Shown in pieces: positions 14,439 through 21,711 of a DNA stretch of 29,374 nucleotides (the first letter of the stretch is position 1; every line of letters begins with the position of its first letter). The stretch comes from Candidatus Staskawiczbacteria bacterium RIFCSPLOWO2_01_FULL_38_12b (GTDB lineage Bacteria; Patescibacteriota; Minisyncoccia; Minisyncoccales; Staskawiczbacteraceae): contig MHPA01000010.1 in the NCBI GenBank assembly GCA_001820255.1, positions 29,493 to 58,866 of the forward strand, written 5' to 3'. Under the pieces are notes generated by a model. The model did not search any database. It saw only the letters and a list, made by a program, of their open reading frames with translations, and had not been told where the DNA came from. The position numbers were made by a program, and so were the translations under genes.

Positions 14439-14534
14439 TATCGACGAATAACGAATTTTGTTACGAATTTACGAATCGTCCGTTCGTTATTCGAAGTATT
14501 CGCAAATTCGCAAAGTGATTCGTTATTCGTTGAT
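14439..14534. repeat. Class B palindrome, copy 2 (rpsC/rplP)
   Basis: ATCGACGAATAACGAATTTT at one end and AACGAATAACGAATC-type complement at the other, around CGTCCGTTCG. Starts at the rpsC stop TAA and ends five bases before the rplP ATG. Confidence 0.88.
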
Positions 14535-15211
14535 TATTTATCAAACTTCTCTCCTTTATATATCCACACTTTAATTCCGATTACTCCATAGGTGCAAAAT
14601 GCCTGATACTGAGCATAATCAATATCTGCCCGTATGGTTTGTCGCGGCATTCTACCTTTAAGCAAATATTCTCTTCTGGCAATTTCCACGCCATTTAACC
14701 TTCCCGACACTTCAATTCTTACTCCTTTAGCTTCCTTGTTTTGCATCACCCTCTCCAGTCCCATCTTTAATACTTGCCTAAATGGAATCCTTTTTTCAAG
14801 CTGTTGGGCGGCCCATTGGGCAACCAGCATGGACGAAATCCAAGGATTTTTTATTTCTTTAATGTCTATTTTAATTTCCCTTTTTACATTCTCTTGACCC
14901 AGCCGGTTAGTGGAAAATACTTTATCATGCATTTTTTTAACGATCATCTTTTTTAACGTTTCTACCCCCTCTCCGCCTCTGCCGATAATTAATCCCGGGC
15001 GCGCTGATTCAATAATAATATTTAATTTATTGGCGGAGTGCTCTATTTCTATATTTGCAACTGAAGCTTCCACTAAAATAGTTCTTAAAAAATCCTTGAT
15101 TAAAAAATCTTCTTCCAAATAATGCGACATATTTGCGCCATAAAAACCGCGGACATTCCAGTCTTCTACTCCTTTTATTCTAAATGATTTTGGGTGTACT
15201 TTATGTCCCAT
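14534..15211 (-). CDS. rpsC: 30S ribosomal protein uS3
   Basis: Head protein at the mRNA entry channel. 225 residues: MGHKVHPKSFRIKG start, KH domain with RPGLIIGRGGEGVETLKK near residues 70-88, and the C-terminal domain with GVRIEVSGRLNGVEIARREYLLKGRMPRQTIRADIDYA and VWIYKGEKF. Standard position between rplV and rplP. Confidence 0.97.
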   Translation of the reverse strand: MGHKVHPKSFRIKGVEDWNVRGFYGANMSHYLEEDFLIKDFLRTILVEASVANIEIEHSANKLNIIIESARPGLIIGRGGEGVETLKKMIVKKMHDKVFSTNRLGQENVKREIKIDIKEIKNPWISSMLVAQWAAQQLEKRIPFRQVLKMGLERVMQNKEAKGVRIEVSGRLNGVEIARREYLLKGRMPRQTIRADIDYAQYQAFCTYGVIGIKVWIYKGEKFDK

Positions 15212-15214
15212 AAC

Positions 15215-15350
15215 TTTTAATTCGTTAAAAGAAATTCTAAATTCAAAGCACTAAATCCTAAACAAATTCAAAATTCTAACTTTCAAAATTCAAAACGTTT
15301 TTTTGATTTTGATTTTTGAATTTTGGTATTATTTGGGATTTGTAATTTTA
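15215..15350. repeat. Class C palindrome (rplV/rpsC), reaching into the end of rplV
   Basis: Words AAATTCTAAATTCAAAGCAC and AAACAAATTCAAAATTC on one side and their complements on the other, around AAAACGTTTT near 15297. The right arm includes the last codons of rplV. Confidence 0.78.
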
Positions 15351-15748
15351 GATTTTGTATTTCTTTTCTTTATTATTTTTGCTTCTTTCTTAATTTCTTT
15401 TATTTCCGCCTTTGGCTTAATTTCCGTTAATGTCAGCATGATATGCGAAGTTCTTTTTAAAATGGGGTATGCCCGGCCCCTGCTCATCGGATGTGATCTT
15501 TTTAATTTTGGCCCCTCATCAACTCTTATTTCAGAAATTTTAAGATTAGATTCTTCTAATTTAAAGTCATGCACCGCCGAGGCTATCGCGCTATTTAAAA
15601 GCTTTAAAACGGGGTTGGCTGATCTTTTTACGGTAAACTCAAGCAATGCGCGAGCATCAGTCACGTTTTTATTCCTTATGACATCAATTACTTGCCTTGA
15701 CTTTCTGGGGGCGGTTCTTAAATTTCTTAATACGACTTTGATTTCCAT
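15329..15748 (-). CDS. rplV: 50S ribosomal protein uL22
   Basis: Lines the peptide exit tunnel. VLRNLRTAPRKSRQVIDVIRNKNVTDARALLEFT at the N-terminus and MSRGRAYPILKRTSHIMLTL, the tunnel hairpin region, are present. At 139 residues it is longer than the usual 110-115. The last 12 or so residues (RNTKSKITNPK) are encoded by the arm of a class C palindrome, so the tail probably comes from the repeat. Confidence 0.96.
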   Translation of the reverse strand: MEIKVVLRNLRTAPRKSRQVIDVIRNKNVTDARALLEFTVKRSANPVLKLLNSAIASAVHDFKLEESNLKISEIRVDEGPKLKRSHPMSRGRAYPILKRTSHIMLTLTEIKPKAEIKEIKKEAKIIKKRNTKSKITNPK

Positions 15749-15766
15749 AATTTCTGCTGAAATTTC

Positions 15767-15844
15767 CTACGAATTACGAATCTTCTCGAATTGCGAATGT
15801 GCCGGCCGTTATTCGTAATTCGCTCAAATTCGTAATTCGTAAGA
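15767..15844. repeat. Class B palindrome, copy 3 (rpsS/rplV)
   Basis: CCTACGAATTACGAATCTTC ... TTCGTAATTCGTAAG with a GTGCCGGCC core. Covers the gap from the rpsS stop to about 20 bases before rplV. The most diverged class B copy. Confidence 0.8.
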
Positions 15845-16183
15845 TTATTTCGTTGCGGGTTTTTTAATATCAGATGCGGCTTTAGCTGACTGTGACGCTT
15901 CGGCTTGCTGTTCCAATCCTTTTTGCATCTTGCCTCCATGGCGTATGAATTTAGTTGAAGCGGAAAATTCACCCAGTTTGTGCCCTACCATATCTTCAGA
16001 AACATACACTGGCACAAATTCTTTTCCATTGTGCACACCAAAAGTAAAGCCTACCATTTCGGGAGAAATCGTGGAATGGCGCGCCCATGTTTTAATAATC
16101 ACTTTTTCGTCCTTTCTTACTTTCAATACTTTTTCCAACAATCGCGGATCTACGAAAGGACCTTTTTTTAATGACCTTGTCAT
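15845..16183 (-). CDS. rpsS: 30S ribosomal protein uS19
   Basis: Small-subunit head protein. MTRSLKKGPFVDPRLLEKVL, TWARHSTISPEMVGFTFGVHNGKEFVPVYVSEDMVGHKLGEFSASTKF are typical. At 112 residues it has an Ala/Gln/Lys-rich tail of about 20 residues beyond the family core. It sits between rplB and rplV. Confidence 0.97.
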   Translation of the reverse strand: MTRSLKKGPFVDPRLLEKVLKVRKDEKVIIKTWARHSTISPEMVGFTFGVHNGKEFVPVYVSEDMVGHKLGEFSASTKFIRHGGKMQKGLEQQAEASQSAKAASDIKKPATK

Positions 16184-16185
16184 TT

Positions 16186-16280
16186 TATCATCGAATAGCG
16201 AATCTCGTTGCGAATTTGCGAATAGTGAACGGTGCCGTTCGTTATTCGCAAATTCGCAAGTGATTCGTTATTCGTTGATT
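16186..16280. repeat. Class B palindrome, copy 4 (rplB/rpsS)
   Basis: ATCATCGAATAGCGAATCTC at one end, the complement of AATCAACGAATAACGAATCA at the other, and a GAACGGTGCCGTTC core that is itself palindromic. Lies between the rplB stop and the rpsS start. Confidence 0.9.
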
Positions 16281-16282
16281 AA

Positions 16283-17113
16283 TTATTTTTTCTTTCTTCT
16301 GCTAATAATATACTTATTGGTCCACTTTTTCTTATATCTTGTTTTTACTCCCAATGCTGGTAATCCCCATGGAGTTTTTGGGTGCTTCAATCCAATAGGT
16401 TGCCTGCCTTCTCCTCCGCCATGTGGATGATCTACCGGATTCATAGCACTTCCCCGAACATGCGGCCTTCTTCCTTTTAATCTTGATTTTCCCGCTTTGC
16501 CTATCCTATAAAATCTATTTTCCGGATTTGAAACCATGCCGATAGTAGCAAAACATTCATCTTTGACTTTCCGCACTTCACTTGAGGGCATTTTCAGATT
16601 GGTAAATCCGTTTTCTTGCGCCAATACTTGTGCGGCGCTCCCGGCTGATCTTACTAAAATTCCTCCTTTCCCAGGTTCTAGTTCAATATTATATACATTG
16701 GTTCCCACCGAAATATTCTTTAATGCTGTCCGGTTGCCAGGGGTTAAAGGAGCTTTTTGTGAAAAAATAATACTATCGCCAACTTTCAATCCCTGCGGAG
16801 CAATGATATATTGCTTTACGTTATCGGTATATTCTATTAGTGCGATAAAACCGGTTCTGTTTGGATCGTATTCAAGCGCAATCACGTTAGCCGGCGAATC
16901 CATTTTAGTTTGGGAAAATTCTATAATTCGGTACATTCTCTTTACCCCTCCGCCTTTGTGTCTTACAGTAATTCTTCCGGAAGCTTTTGATCTTCCTACG
17001 GATCGCCTAACATATTTTAAAAGAGATTTTTCTGCCCGTTTTTTTGTAAGCAAAGAAAAATCAATTCCTGTCATGCCCCGCCTGGATGGAGTTGTCGGTT
17101 TAAAAATTTTCAT
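16283..17113 (-). CDS. rplB: 50S ribosomal protein uL2
   Basis: Essential for peptidyl-transferase centre assembly. 276 residues from ATG 17111-17113 (MKIFKPTTPSRRGMTGIDF). An in-frame TTG four codons upstream lies in the class B repeat and is not used. RPHVRGSAMNPVDHPHGGGEGRQ near residues 215-237 carries the conserved histidine loop. Order rplW-rplB-rpsS is standard. Confidence 0.97.
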   Translation of the reverse strand: MKIFKPTTPSRRGMTGIDFSLLTKKRAEKSLLKYVRRSVGRSKASGRITVRHKGGGVKRMYRIIEFSQTKMDSPANVIALEYDPNRTGFIALIEYTDNVKQYIIAPQGLKVGDSIIFSQKAPLTPGNRTALKNISVGTNVYNIELEPGKGGILVRSAGSAAQVLAQENGFTNLKMPSSEVRKVKDECFATIGMVSNPENRFYRIGKAGKSRLKGRRPHVRGSAMNPVDHPHGGGEGRQPIGLKHPKTPWGLPALGVKTRYKKKWTNKYIISRRKKK

Positions 17114-17118
17114 TTTTA

Positions 17119-17211
17119 TTATCAACGAATATCGAATTTAGTTGCGAATTTACGAATTACGCACGTCGTACGTTATTCGTAAATTCGTAAGGGATTCGTT
17201 ATTCGTTGATA
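17119..17211. repeat. Class B palindrome, copy 5 (rplW/rplB)
   Basis: Almost the same sequence as 11935-12025, including the GCACGTCGTACG core, with only a few changed bases in about 90. It runs from the rplW stop (TGA) to the rplB start. Confidence 0.92.
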
Positions 17212-17652
17212 TCAGAATATCTCGATCTTTTGGCCTTCTTTAATGGTTACCACGGCCTTGATAAATCCTTTTTTAAAACCTTGCGTTTTTCCTAATCTTC
17301 TTTTTTTATGAGGGGCTTTTATAATATTTACATCCAGCACATTTACTCCGTAAATTCCTTCAACTGATTTTTTTATTTCGGGCTTGTTGGAATTGGCATA
17401 CACCTTAAAAGTATATTTATTTTTCTCTGCCAAATCGGTTGCCTTTTCTGAAATATGCGGTTCTTTTATAATGTTGTAAGAAAAACCCTTTGATTTGCCG
17501 GTTTTTACCGTTTCTATTTTTTCTTCAACTTTTTCAGATTTTTCAATGGTTGATTCCTCACTTTTATTAACAGAAACCTTCCCGGATTTTTTTACCGGTT
17601 TTTTTACTTTCTCTAATTCTTTTTTTCTTTTTAAAAAATCGAGTAAGGCCAT
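17212..17652 (-). CDS. rplW: 50S ribosomal protein uL23 with long N-terminal extension
   Basis: Exit-site protein that docks trigger factor and SRP. The family core begins near residue 58 (YNIIKEPHISEKATDLAEKNKYTFKV) and ends with KRRLGKTQGFKKGFIKAVVTIKEGQKIEIF. The first 57 residues are a Lys/Glu/Ser-rich, probably disordered extension, so the protein is 146 residues against the usual 95-100. It ends in TGA, which argues against TGA recoding. Confidence 0.95.
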   Translation of the reverse strand: MALLDFLKRKKELEKVKKPVKKSGKVSVNKSEESTIEKSEKVEEKIETVKTGKSKGFSYNIIKEPHISEKATDLAEKNKYTFKVYANSNKPEIKKSVEGIYGVNVLDVNIIKAPHKKRRLGKTQGFKKGFIKAVVTIKEGQKIEIF

Positions 17653-17698
17653 ACTTGCGAATTTCTAATTTTTAATTTCTAATTTCCAATTAGTATGA

Positions 17699-17728
17699 GT
17701 CAAAATTTAGACAAAGCGGAATTTTGAC
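17699..17728. repeat. 9 bp inverted repeat (rplD/rplW)
   Basis: GTCAAAATT (17699-17707) and AATTTTGAC (17720-17728) with a 12-base loop, beside a run of AATTTCTAATTTTTAATTTC words (17660-17690) that look like a half class C element. Confidence 0.6.
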
Positions 17729-17737
17729 GATTATATC

Positions 17738-18373
17738 TTACTTTTTCTTCGAAAAAGTAGCTTCCATGTCTTTGATGCCTTCCCTTGAAATCAGTATATA
17801 TTTATACTGCAATATATCTGCTACGTTCAAATTCCTTGCTTCCAATACTCCGGTTTTTTTAATATTTCTTGCCATTAAAAATGTTTTTTTATCTGCATTC
17901 GGCGAAACTACTAATCTTGAAGCAACATTAATGGGTAACTTTTTAATGGTCAGCGCCATCTCTTTTGTCTTTGGGTTTTGAGTTTGGAAGTCATCCAGCA
18001 CCACCAATAAATTACTCTTTGCCTTTTCTGAAAGCACCATAAATAAAGCCTTCCTTCTCATTTTTGTCGGAATATCTTTGGTATAATTTTTATCATTTCT
18101 CGGGCCTCCTGAAACTCCTCCGCCCTTCCAAATCGGGGACCTTGAAGATCCATGCCGCGCGCGTCCGGTGCCTTTTTGCCTCCAGGGTTTTCTGCCCCCT
18201 CCTCGCACTTCGCTTCTATTTTTGGTATGGGCCGAAACTTGGCGCGCATTGGCCGTTTGTGAAATTAATACTTGGTGCACCAAATCGGCGTTCATGGGAA
18301 CCTCGAAAATCTCTTTGGGTAAAGTAGTTTGTTCAACTTCTTTACCATTTTTATCGTATACTGCAACCTTCAT
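17738..18373 (-). CDS. rplD: 50S ribosomal protein uL4
   Basis: Exit-tunnel protein of 211 residues. TKNRSEVRGGGRKPWRQKGTGRARHGSSRSPIWKGGG (about residues 50-86) is the tunnel-loop signature. It follows rplC as usual, but a cassette with its own promoter lies between them. No Shine-Dalgarno sequence is present. In E. coli L4 represses the S10 operon; nothing here shows whether that applies. Confidence 0.97.
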   Translation of the reverse strand: MKVAVYDKNGKEVEQTTLPKEIFEVPMNADLVHQVLISQTANARQVSAHTKNRSEVRGGGRKPWRQKGTGRARHGSSRSPIWKGGGVSGGPRNDKNYTKDIPTKMRRKALFMVLSEKAKSNLLVVLDDFQTQNPKTKEMALTIKKLPINVASRLVVSPNADKKTFLMARNIKKTGVLEARNLNVADILQYKYILISREGIKDMEATFSKKK

Positions 18374-18384
18374 GTTTCAAAATT

Positions 18385-18437
18385 TCTAATTTCTAATTTT
18401 TAATTTCTAATTAATTTCTAATGATTAAATTTTTAAA
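18385..18437. repeat. AATTTCTAATTT-word block upstream of the 18566 cassette
   Basis: AATTTCTAATTTCTAATTTT continues into TAATTTCTAATGATTAAATTT. Almost the same block occurs at 25757-25814, again just before a TTGACA promoter of a cassette. Confidence 0.75.
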
Positions 18438-18439
18438 CC

Positions 18440-18491
18440 TTTGTCAATCCAGTTCTGAAATGTTGCAGCATTTCAGAACTGGATTGACAAA
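18440..18491. repeat. 23 bp perfect inverted repeat overlapping the cassette promoter
   Basis: Left arm 18440-18462 (starts TTTGTCAATCCAG) and exact complement 18469-18491 with a six-base loop TTGCAG. The right arm contains the -35 box TTGACA of the cassette promoter. The left arm carries the mirrored TTGACA facing rplD. Confidence 0.93.
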
Positions 18492-18512
18492 TATAATTTA
18501 TTACTATATATT
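18484..18512 (+). promoter_or_regulatory. Promoter of cassette 18566-18787
   Basis: TTGACA (18484-18489), 17 bp spacer, TATATT (18507-18512). The -35 box is in the arm of a perfect palindrome, which suggests control by a DNA-binding protein or by cruciform formation. Confidence 0.8.
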
Positions 18513-18565
18513 ACTAATTGTTCTTTGACAAGTCGCTCCTGTCTTTCTGAAAGAGAGGTTAAAAA

Positions 18566-18787
18566 ATGAAAATTGGAAATTGGATTCTATTATGGACACT
18601 GGCTGGTATGATTTCCTGTAGTTTGGCACTGTTTGCGTCTCAAGAAGGACAACACGCTTCAAATATGGAAATCATAGGGGGAACCACTAAATTAAGCACG
18701 GGCGTTTGGTATACAATATCAATACTTGCGCTTTTGGTAAATACTGTAATTGTAGTGATATTAGCATGTGCATCTTCTGAAGAATGA
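18566..18787 (+). CDS. Small two-helix membrane protein in a cassette (73 aa)
   Basis: Plus-strand gene between rplC and rplD. AGAGAGG (18552-18558) lies seven bases before the ATG. The protein has two hydrophobic helices: residues 6-24 (WILLWTLAGMISCSLALFA) and about 48-68 (WYTISILALLVNTVIVVILA), joined by a polar loop. The first could act as a signal anchor; a lipobox reading (ISCS) is possible but not convincing. I do not recognise the family. Confidence 0.78.
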   Translation: MKIGNWILLWTLAGMISCSLALFASQEGQHASNMEIIGGTTKLSTGVWYTISILALLVNTVIVVILACASSEE

Positions 18788-18803
18788 TCAATCTGGCCAC
18801 TAA

Positions 18804-18840
18804 GTGCTAAATCCAGCAATGAATTTGGCACTCTTTTTTT
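18804..18840 (+). terminator. Terminator of cassette 18566-18787
   Basis: GTGCTAAAT (18804-18812) pairs with ATTTGGCAC (18823-18831), one G-T pair, followed by a T-run. Confidence 0.85.
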
Positions 18841-18909
18841 GTTTTCAAATTTCAAATTCGATATTTTAAAATTGATTTCAAATTGTAAATTTCAAATTTC
18901 AAATTCATC

Positions 18910-19500
18910 TTACCCTCTAATCTCCAGTAACGTCCCTTTATGTCCCGGAATGGCACCCATCAATGCTAATACGTTATTTTCTGCGTCAATTTTCGCTATC
19001 TTTAAATTTTTAACCGTAACCCTGTCACTCCCCATGCGCCCTGGCATTTTTCTTCCTTTAATAACGTGCTGGGGAAATCGCTGTCCGATAGATCCAATGG
19101 TACGGGCTTCGTGTTTGGCTCCGTGAGTGGCGTTTCTTCCATGGAATCCATGGCGCTTTACCCCTCCCTGAAATCCCTTTCCTTTTGAAATTCCTGCAAC
19201 CGTCACCTTGTCTCCTTCTACAAATATTGACACATTGACTTGGTCTCCCACATTTCCGGCATCTTCAGTCCTGGCCTCTTTAATATATCGGTATTCTTTT
19301 CCTTTCATTGACTTTCCAATTTTATTTTTCTTTTCAATTTTTATAAATCCCAATTGCAGTGAATCGTATCCCTCTTTCGCTTTGGTTTTTTTTTGTAAAA
19401 CCGTACAAGGGCCCGCTTCAACTAAAGTCACCGGAATTATTTTTCCTTTTGCGTCAAACATCTGTGACATGCCAATTTTTTTTCCTAAAATAAACTTCAT
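18910..19500 (-). CDS. rplC: 50S ribosomal protein uL3
   Basis: 196 residues from ATG 19498-19500 (MKFILGKKIGMSQMFDAKG). Upstream in-frame codons lie in the class A palindrome. The long loop signature near residues 110-150 is present: GKGFQGGVKRHGFHGRNATHGAK, then IGQRFPQHVIKGRKMPGRMG. It is the first gene after rpsJ, but separated by an unusually long 324 bp gap. Confidence 0.96.
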   Translation of the reverse strand: MKFILGKKIGMSQMFDAKGKIIPVTLVEAGPCTVLQKKTKAKEGYDSLQLGFIKIEKKNKIGKSMKGKEYRYIKEARTEDAGNVGDQVNVSIFVEGDKVTVAGISKGKGFQGGVKRHGFHGRNATHGAKHEARTIGSIGQRFPQHVIKGRKMPGRMGSDRVTVKNLKIAKIDAENNVLALMGAIPGHKGTLLEIRG

Positions 19501-19505
19501 AATTT

Positions 19506-19622
19506 TGGAGTGGTCACGAATATACAAATACGTCCAAATATACGAATTTTACCAATATACAAATTACGTCTTCCGCACACATTCGTATATTGTTTTAGAT
19601 TCGTATATTCGTGATTACTCCT
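19506..19622. repeat. Class A palindrome, copy 3 (upstream of rplC)
   Basis: TGGAGTGGTCACGAATATAC at one end, complement GTGATTACTCC at the other. The near end lies seven bases from the rplC ATG, as at rplE. Confidence 0.88.
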
Positions 19623-19636
19623 TATATAATTAAATA

Positions 19637-19710
19637 CCGGGCCACTTGCCCGGCTAAATTAAGGCTACATTAGCCTTGTTTTGCGGACTTTTCTCTATAT
19701 GACAATAGAG
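19637..19710. promoter_or_regulatory. Three tandem short stem-loops in the rpsJ-rplC gap
   Basis: CCGGGC/GCCCGG (19637-19653), AAGGCT/AGCCTT (19661-19677) and CTCTAT/ATAGAG (19693-19710), each with a 5- or 6-base loop. Together with the class A and B palindromes they fill the 324 bases between rplC and rpsJ; no gene is seen there. A leader or attenuator role for rplC is inference only. Confidence 0.55.
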
Positions 19711-19722
19711 TAGTATCTCTGC

Positions 19723-19821
19723 GTTATCAACGAATATCGAATTTTGTTGCGAATTTACGAATGGCGAACGCTCTTCGTTGCGTTATTCGTAAATTCGTAA
19801 GAGATTCGTTATTCGCTGATG
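19723..19821. repeat. Class B palindrome, copy 6 (downstream of rpsJ)
   Basis: ATCAACGAATATCGAATTTT at one end and the complement of GCGAATAACGAATCTC at the other, core GCGAACGCTCTTCGTTGCG. Begins three bases after the rpsJ stop. Confidence 0.88.
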
Positions 19822-19824
19822 CTA

Positions 19825-20217
19825 TCAAATTTTAATAGAAATATCAACCCCTGATGGTAAATTCAAATCTCTTAACGCTTCAATAATCTGTTCATTGGGA
19901 CTTATTACATCAATAATTCTTTTATGCACTCTCATTTCAAACTGCTCTCTGGCGTTTTTATGGACAAAAGTTGAACGGTTGACCGTATACTTTAACACTT
20001 CAGTTGGCAGTGGTACCGGACCTATAATTTCAACTCCATGGCGATTGGCAATATCAATAATCTGGCGCACAGAATTATCTATGATTTTATGGTCGTAAGC
20101 TTTCAGTTTTATCCTTAATTTCCCGATTGTGCCGCCTTCGGCTTTTTTTTCTTCCCCTTCAACAACTTTGGAAATTGCGGGTTTTTTTCTGGTTATGATT
20201 TTTTTTGCAACTGCCAT
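19825..20217 (-). CDS. rpsJ: 30S ribosomal protein uS10
   Basis: Small-subunit head protein, also the NusE antitermination factor in other bacteria. The core begins near residue 31 (GKLRIKLKAYDHKIIDNSVRQIIDIANRHG) and includes VEIIGPVPLPTEVLKYTVNRSTFVHKNAREQFEMRVHKR. With 130 residues it has a 25-30 residue Lys-rich N-terminal extension. It lies directly after tuf. The stop codon is TGA. Confidence 0.97.
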   Translation of the reverse strand: MAVAKKIITRKKPAISKVVEGEEKKAEGGTIGKLRIKLKAYDHKIIDNSVRQIIDIANRHGVEIIGPVPLPTEVLKYTVNRSTFVHKNAREQFEMRVHKRIIDVISPNEQIIEALRDLNLPSGVDISIKI

Positions 20218-20230
20218 AATGATAACTCAC

Positions 20231-20261
20231 GACCGCCGCCGCCGATGAATCGGCGGCGGTC
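20231..20261. other. GC-rich hairpin between tuf and rpsJ
   Basis: GACCGCCGCCG and CGGCGGCGGTC are exact complements with a 9-base loop. It stands out in this AT-rich region and lies 13 bases upstream of the rpsJ start on the mRNA, after the tuf stop. No T-run follows. It could limit read-through or translation of rpsJ. Confidence 0.75.
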
Positions 20262-20269
20262 ACATTCAA

Positions 20270-21466
20270 TTATTTAATAATTTTAGTTACGACTCCTGCG
20301 CCCACAGTCTTGCCCCCTTCCCTGATGGCAAATTTTGATTTTTCTTCCAAAGCTACCGGTACGATTAATTTAACCGTTAATTGGGCAGTGTCTCCGGGCA
20401 TAACCATTTCGGTTCCTGCTGGCAACGCTACATCTCCGGTAATATCTGAAGTTCTAATATATAATTGCGGTTTGTAGCCGGTAAAAAATGGGGTGTGCCT
20501 TCCGCCTTCGTCTTTGCTTAGTACATATACTTCGGCTTCAAATTCGGTATGAGGGGTAATTGATCCGGGCTTTGCCAACACCTGGCCCCGTTCAATATCT
20601 TCTTTCTTTAAACCCCTTAATAAAATTCCTACGTTATCTCCAGCTTGGCCTTGATCCAAAGATTTTTGGAACATTTCCACGGAAACCACGACGGATTTTT
20701 GCGTTGGCCTAAGACCCACGATTTCAATTTCATCGTTTTGTTTGATAATGCCTCTTTCAATTCTGCCAGTTGCAACAGTTCCCCGTCCTTCAATAGAAAA
20801 CACGTCTTCAATAGCCATGGCAAAGGGTTTGTCTAATTCTCTTGCGGGTTCGGGAATGTAACTATCGCATGCGTCAAGCAAATCAATAATTGGCTTCGCT
20901 GCTGGATCATCAACAGAAGTTGCGGCTAAAGCTTTTACAGCTGACCCCCGGATAATTGGCGTGGTATCTCCCGGGAAACCGTACTTTTTTAATAATTCCC
21001 TTACTTCTGATTCAACCAAATCTAAAATTTCAGGATCGTCCACCATATCGCATTTGTTCATCCATACCAACAGTGATGGCAAACCAACTTGTTTGGCCAG
21101 CAAAATATGTTCCTTGGTTTGAGGCATTGGTCCGTCTGGAGCTGATACCACCAAAACCCCGCCGTCCATTTGAGCAGCCCCGGTAATCATGTTTTTAATA
21201 TAGTCGGCGTGTCCCGGGCAATCAATTAATGCATAGTGTCTTTTTGGAGTTTCCATTTCCAGGTGGGTAATAGAAATCGTCACCCCCCTGGCTTTTTCTT
21301 CGGGCGATTTATCAATCTCATCAACACCTTGTCCGGACGACTTTAAACCGCGCAATTTTGTTACGTGCATAATTGCCGCCGACGTGGTGGTTTTTCCATG
21401 ATCAACGTGACCAATGGTTCCAATGTTTACGTGGGGTTTTGACCTCTCAAATTTTTCTGCTGCCAT
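20270..21466 (-). CDS. tuf: Elongation factor Tu
   Basis: Brings aminoacyl-tRNA to the ribosome with GTP. 398 residues. GTPase motifs: GHVDHGKT (19-26), DCPGH near 81-85, NKCD near 136-139. Domains 2 and 3 follow, with GRGTVATGRIERGIIKQND and the C-terminal REGGKTVGAGVV. The switch region reads GVTISITHLEMET, where most bacteria have GITINTAHVEYET. It heads tuf-rpsJ-rplC and so on, with a promoter at 21638-21666 and a long structured leader. Confidence 0.98.
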   Translation of the reverse strand: MAAEKFERSKPHVNIGTIGHVDHGKTTTSAAIMHVTKLRGLKSSGQGVDEIDKSPEEKARGVTISITHLEMETPKRHYALIDCPGHADYIKNMITGAAQMDGGVLVVSAPDGPMPQTKEHILLAKQVGLPSLLVWMNKCDMVDDPEILDLVESEVRELLKKYGFPGDTTPIIRGSAVKALAATSVDDPAAKPIIDLLDACDSYIPEPARELDKPFAMAIEDVFSIEGRGTVATGRIERGIIKQNDEIEIVGLRPTQKSVVVSVEMFQKSLDQGQAGDNVGILLRGLKKEDIERGQVLAKPGSITPHTEFEAEVYVLSKDEGGRHTPFFTGYKPQLYIRTSDITGDVALPAGTEMVMPGDTAQLTVKLIVPVALEEKSKFAIREGGKTVGAGVVTKIIK

Positions 21467-21613
21467 TTATGTGTGAGAATCTAGGAGTTAGCCTGCCTGC
21501 CGGTAGGCAGGTATCTAGTAGCTCAAATGGAATATTGAATTCTGAATATTTTAAGCCGTTATTCAAAATTCTGTATTCTATTCAAGATTCAAGCTTCTAG
21601 CTGCCAGATTCAC
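21467..21613. repeat. Class C palindrome in the tuf leader
   Basis: GTGAGAATCTAGGAGTTAG at one end and CTAGCTGCCAGATTCACG at the other, with inner words AATATTGAATTCTGAATATT and complements. In the predicted 5' leader of tuf. One arm is interrupted by the 20 bp repeat at 21492-21511. Confidence 0.75.
21492..21511. repeat. Dispersed 20 bp repeat CCTGCCTGCCGGTAGGCAGG
   Basis: Short palindrome (CCTGCCT / AGGCAGG) of a type I have seen in many Patescibacteria and other genomes, translated as LPAGRQV in spurious ORFs. It sits inside one arm of the tuf leader palindrome without a counterpart in the other arm. Confidence 0.7.
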
Positions 21614-21637
21614 GTTAATTTTTTATTTATGCTGTTA

Positions 21638-21666
21638 ATACTATTATATTATAAAAAATAAGTCAA
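21638..21666 (-). promoter_or_regulatory. Promoter of tuf and the S10-spc transcript
   Basis: Minus strand TTGACT (21661-21666), 17 bp spacer, TAGTAT (21638-21643) in a very AT-rich stretch. This predicts a leader of about 165 bases ahead of the tuf ATG. Confidence 0.7.
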
Positions 21667-21711
21667 CACTCTTTAAACCAAAAAATGTGAACCCTGTGCC
21701 TTTAAAAAAAT

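Noticed and set aside
16536..17141. 201-codon plus-strand open frame opposite rplB
   Set aside because: Lies wholly on the opposite strand of a conserved ribosomal gene and shows no independent signals.
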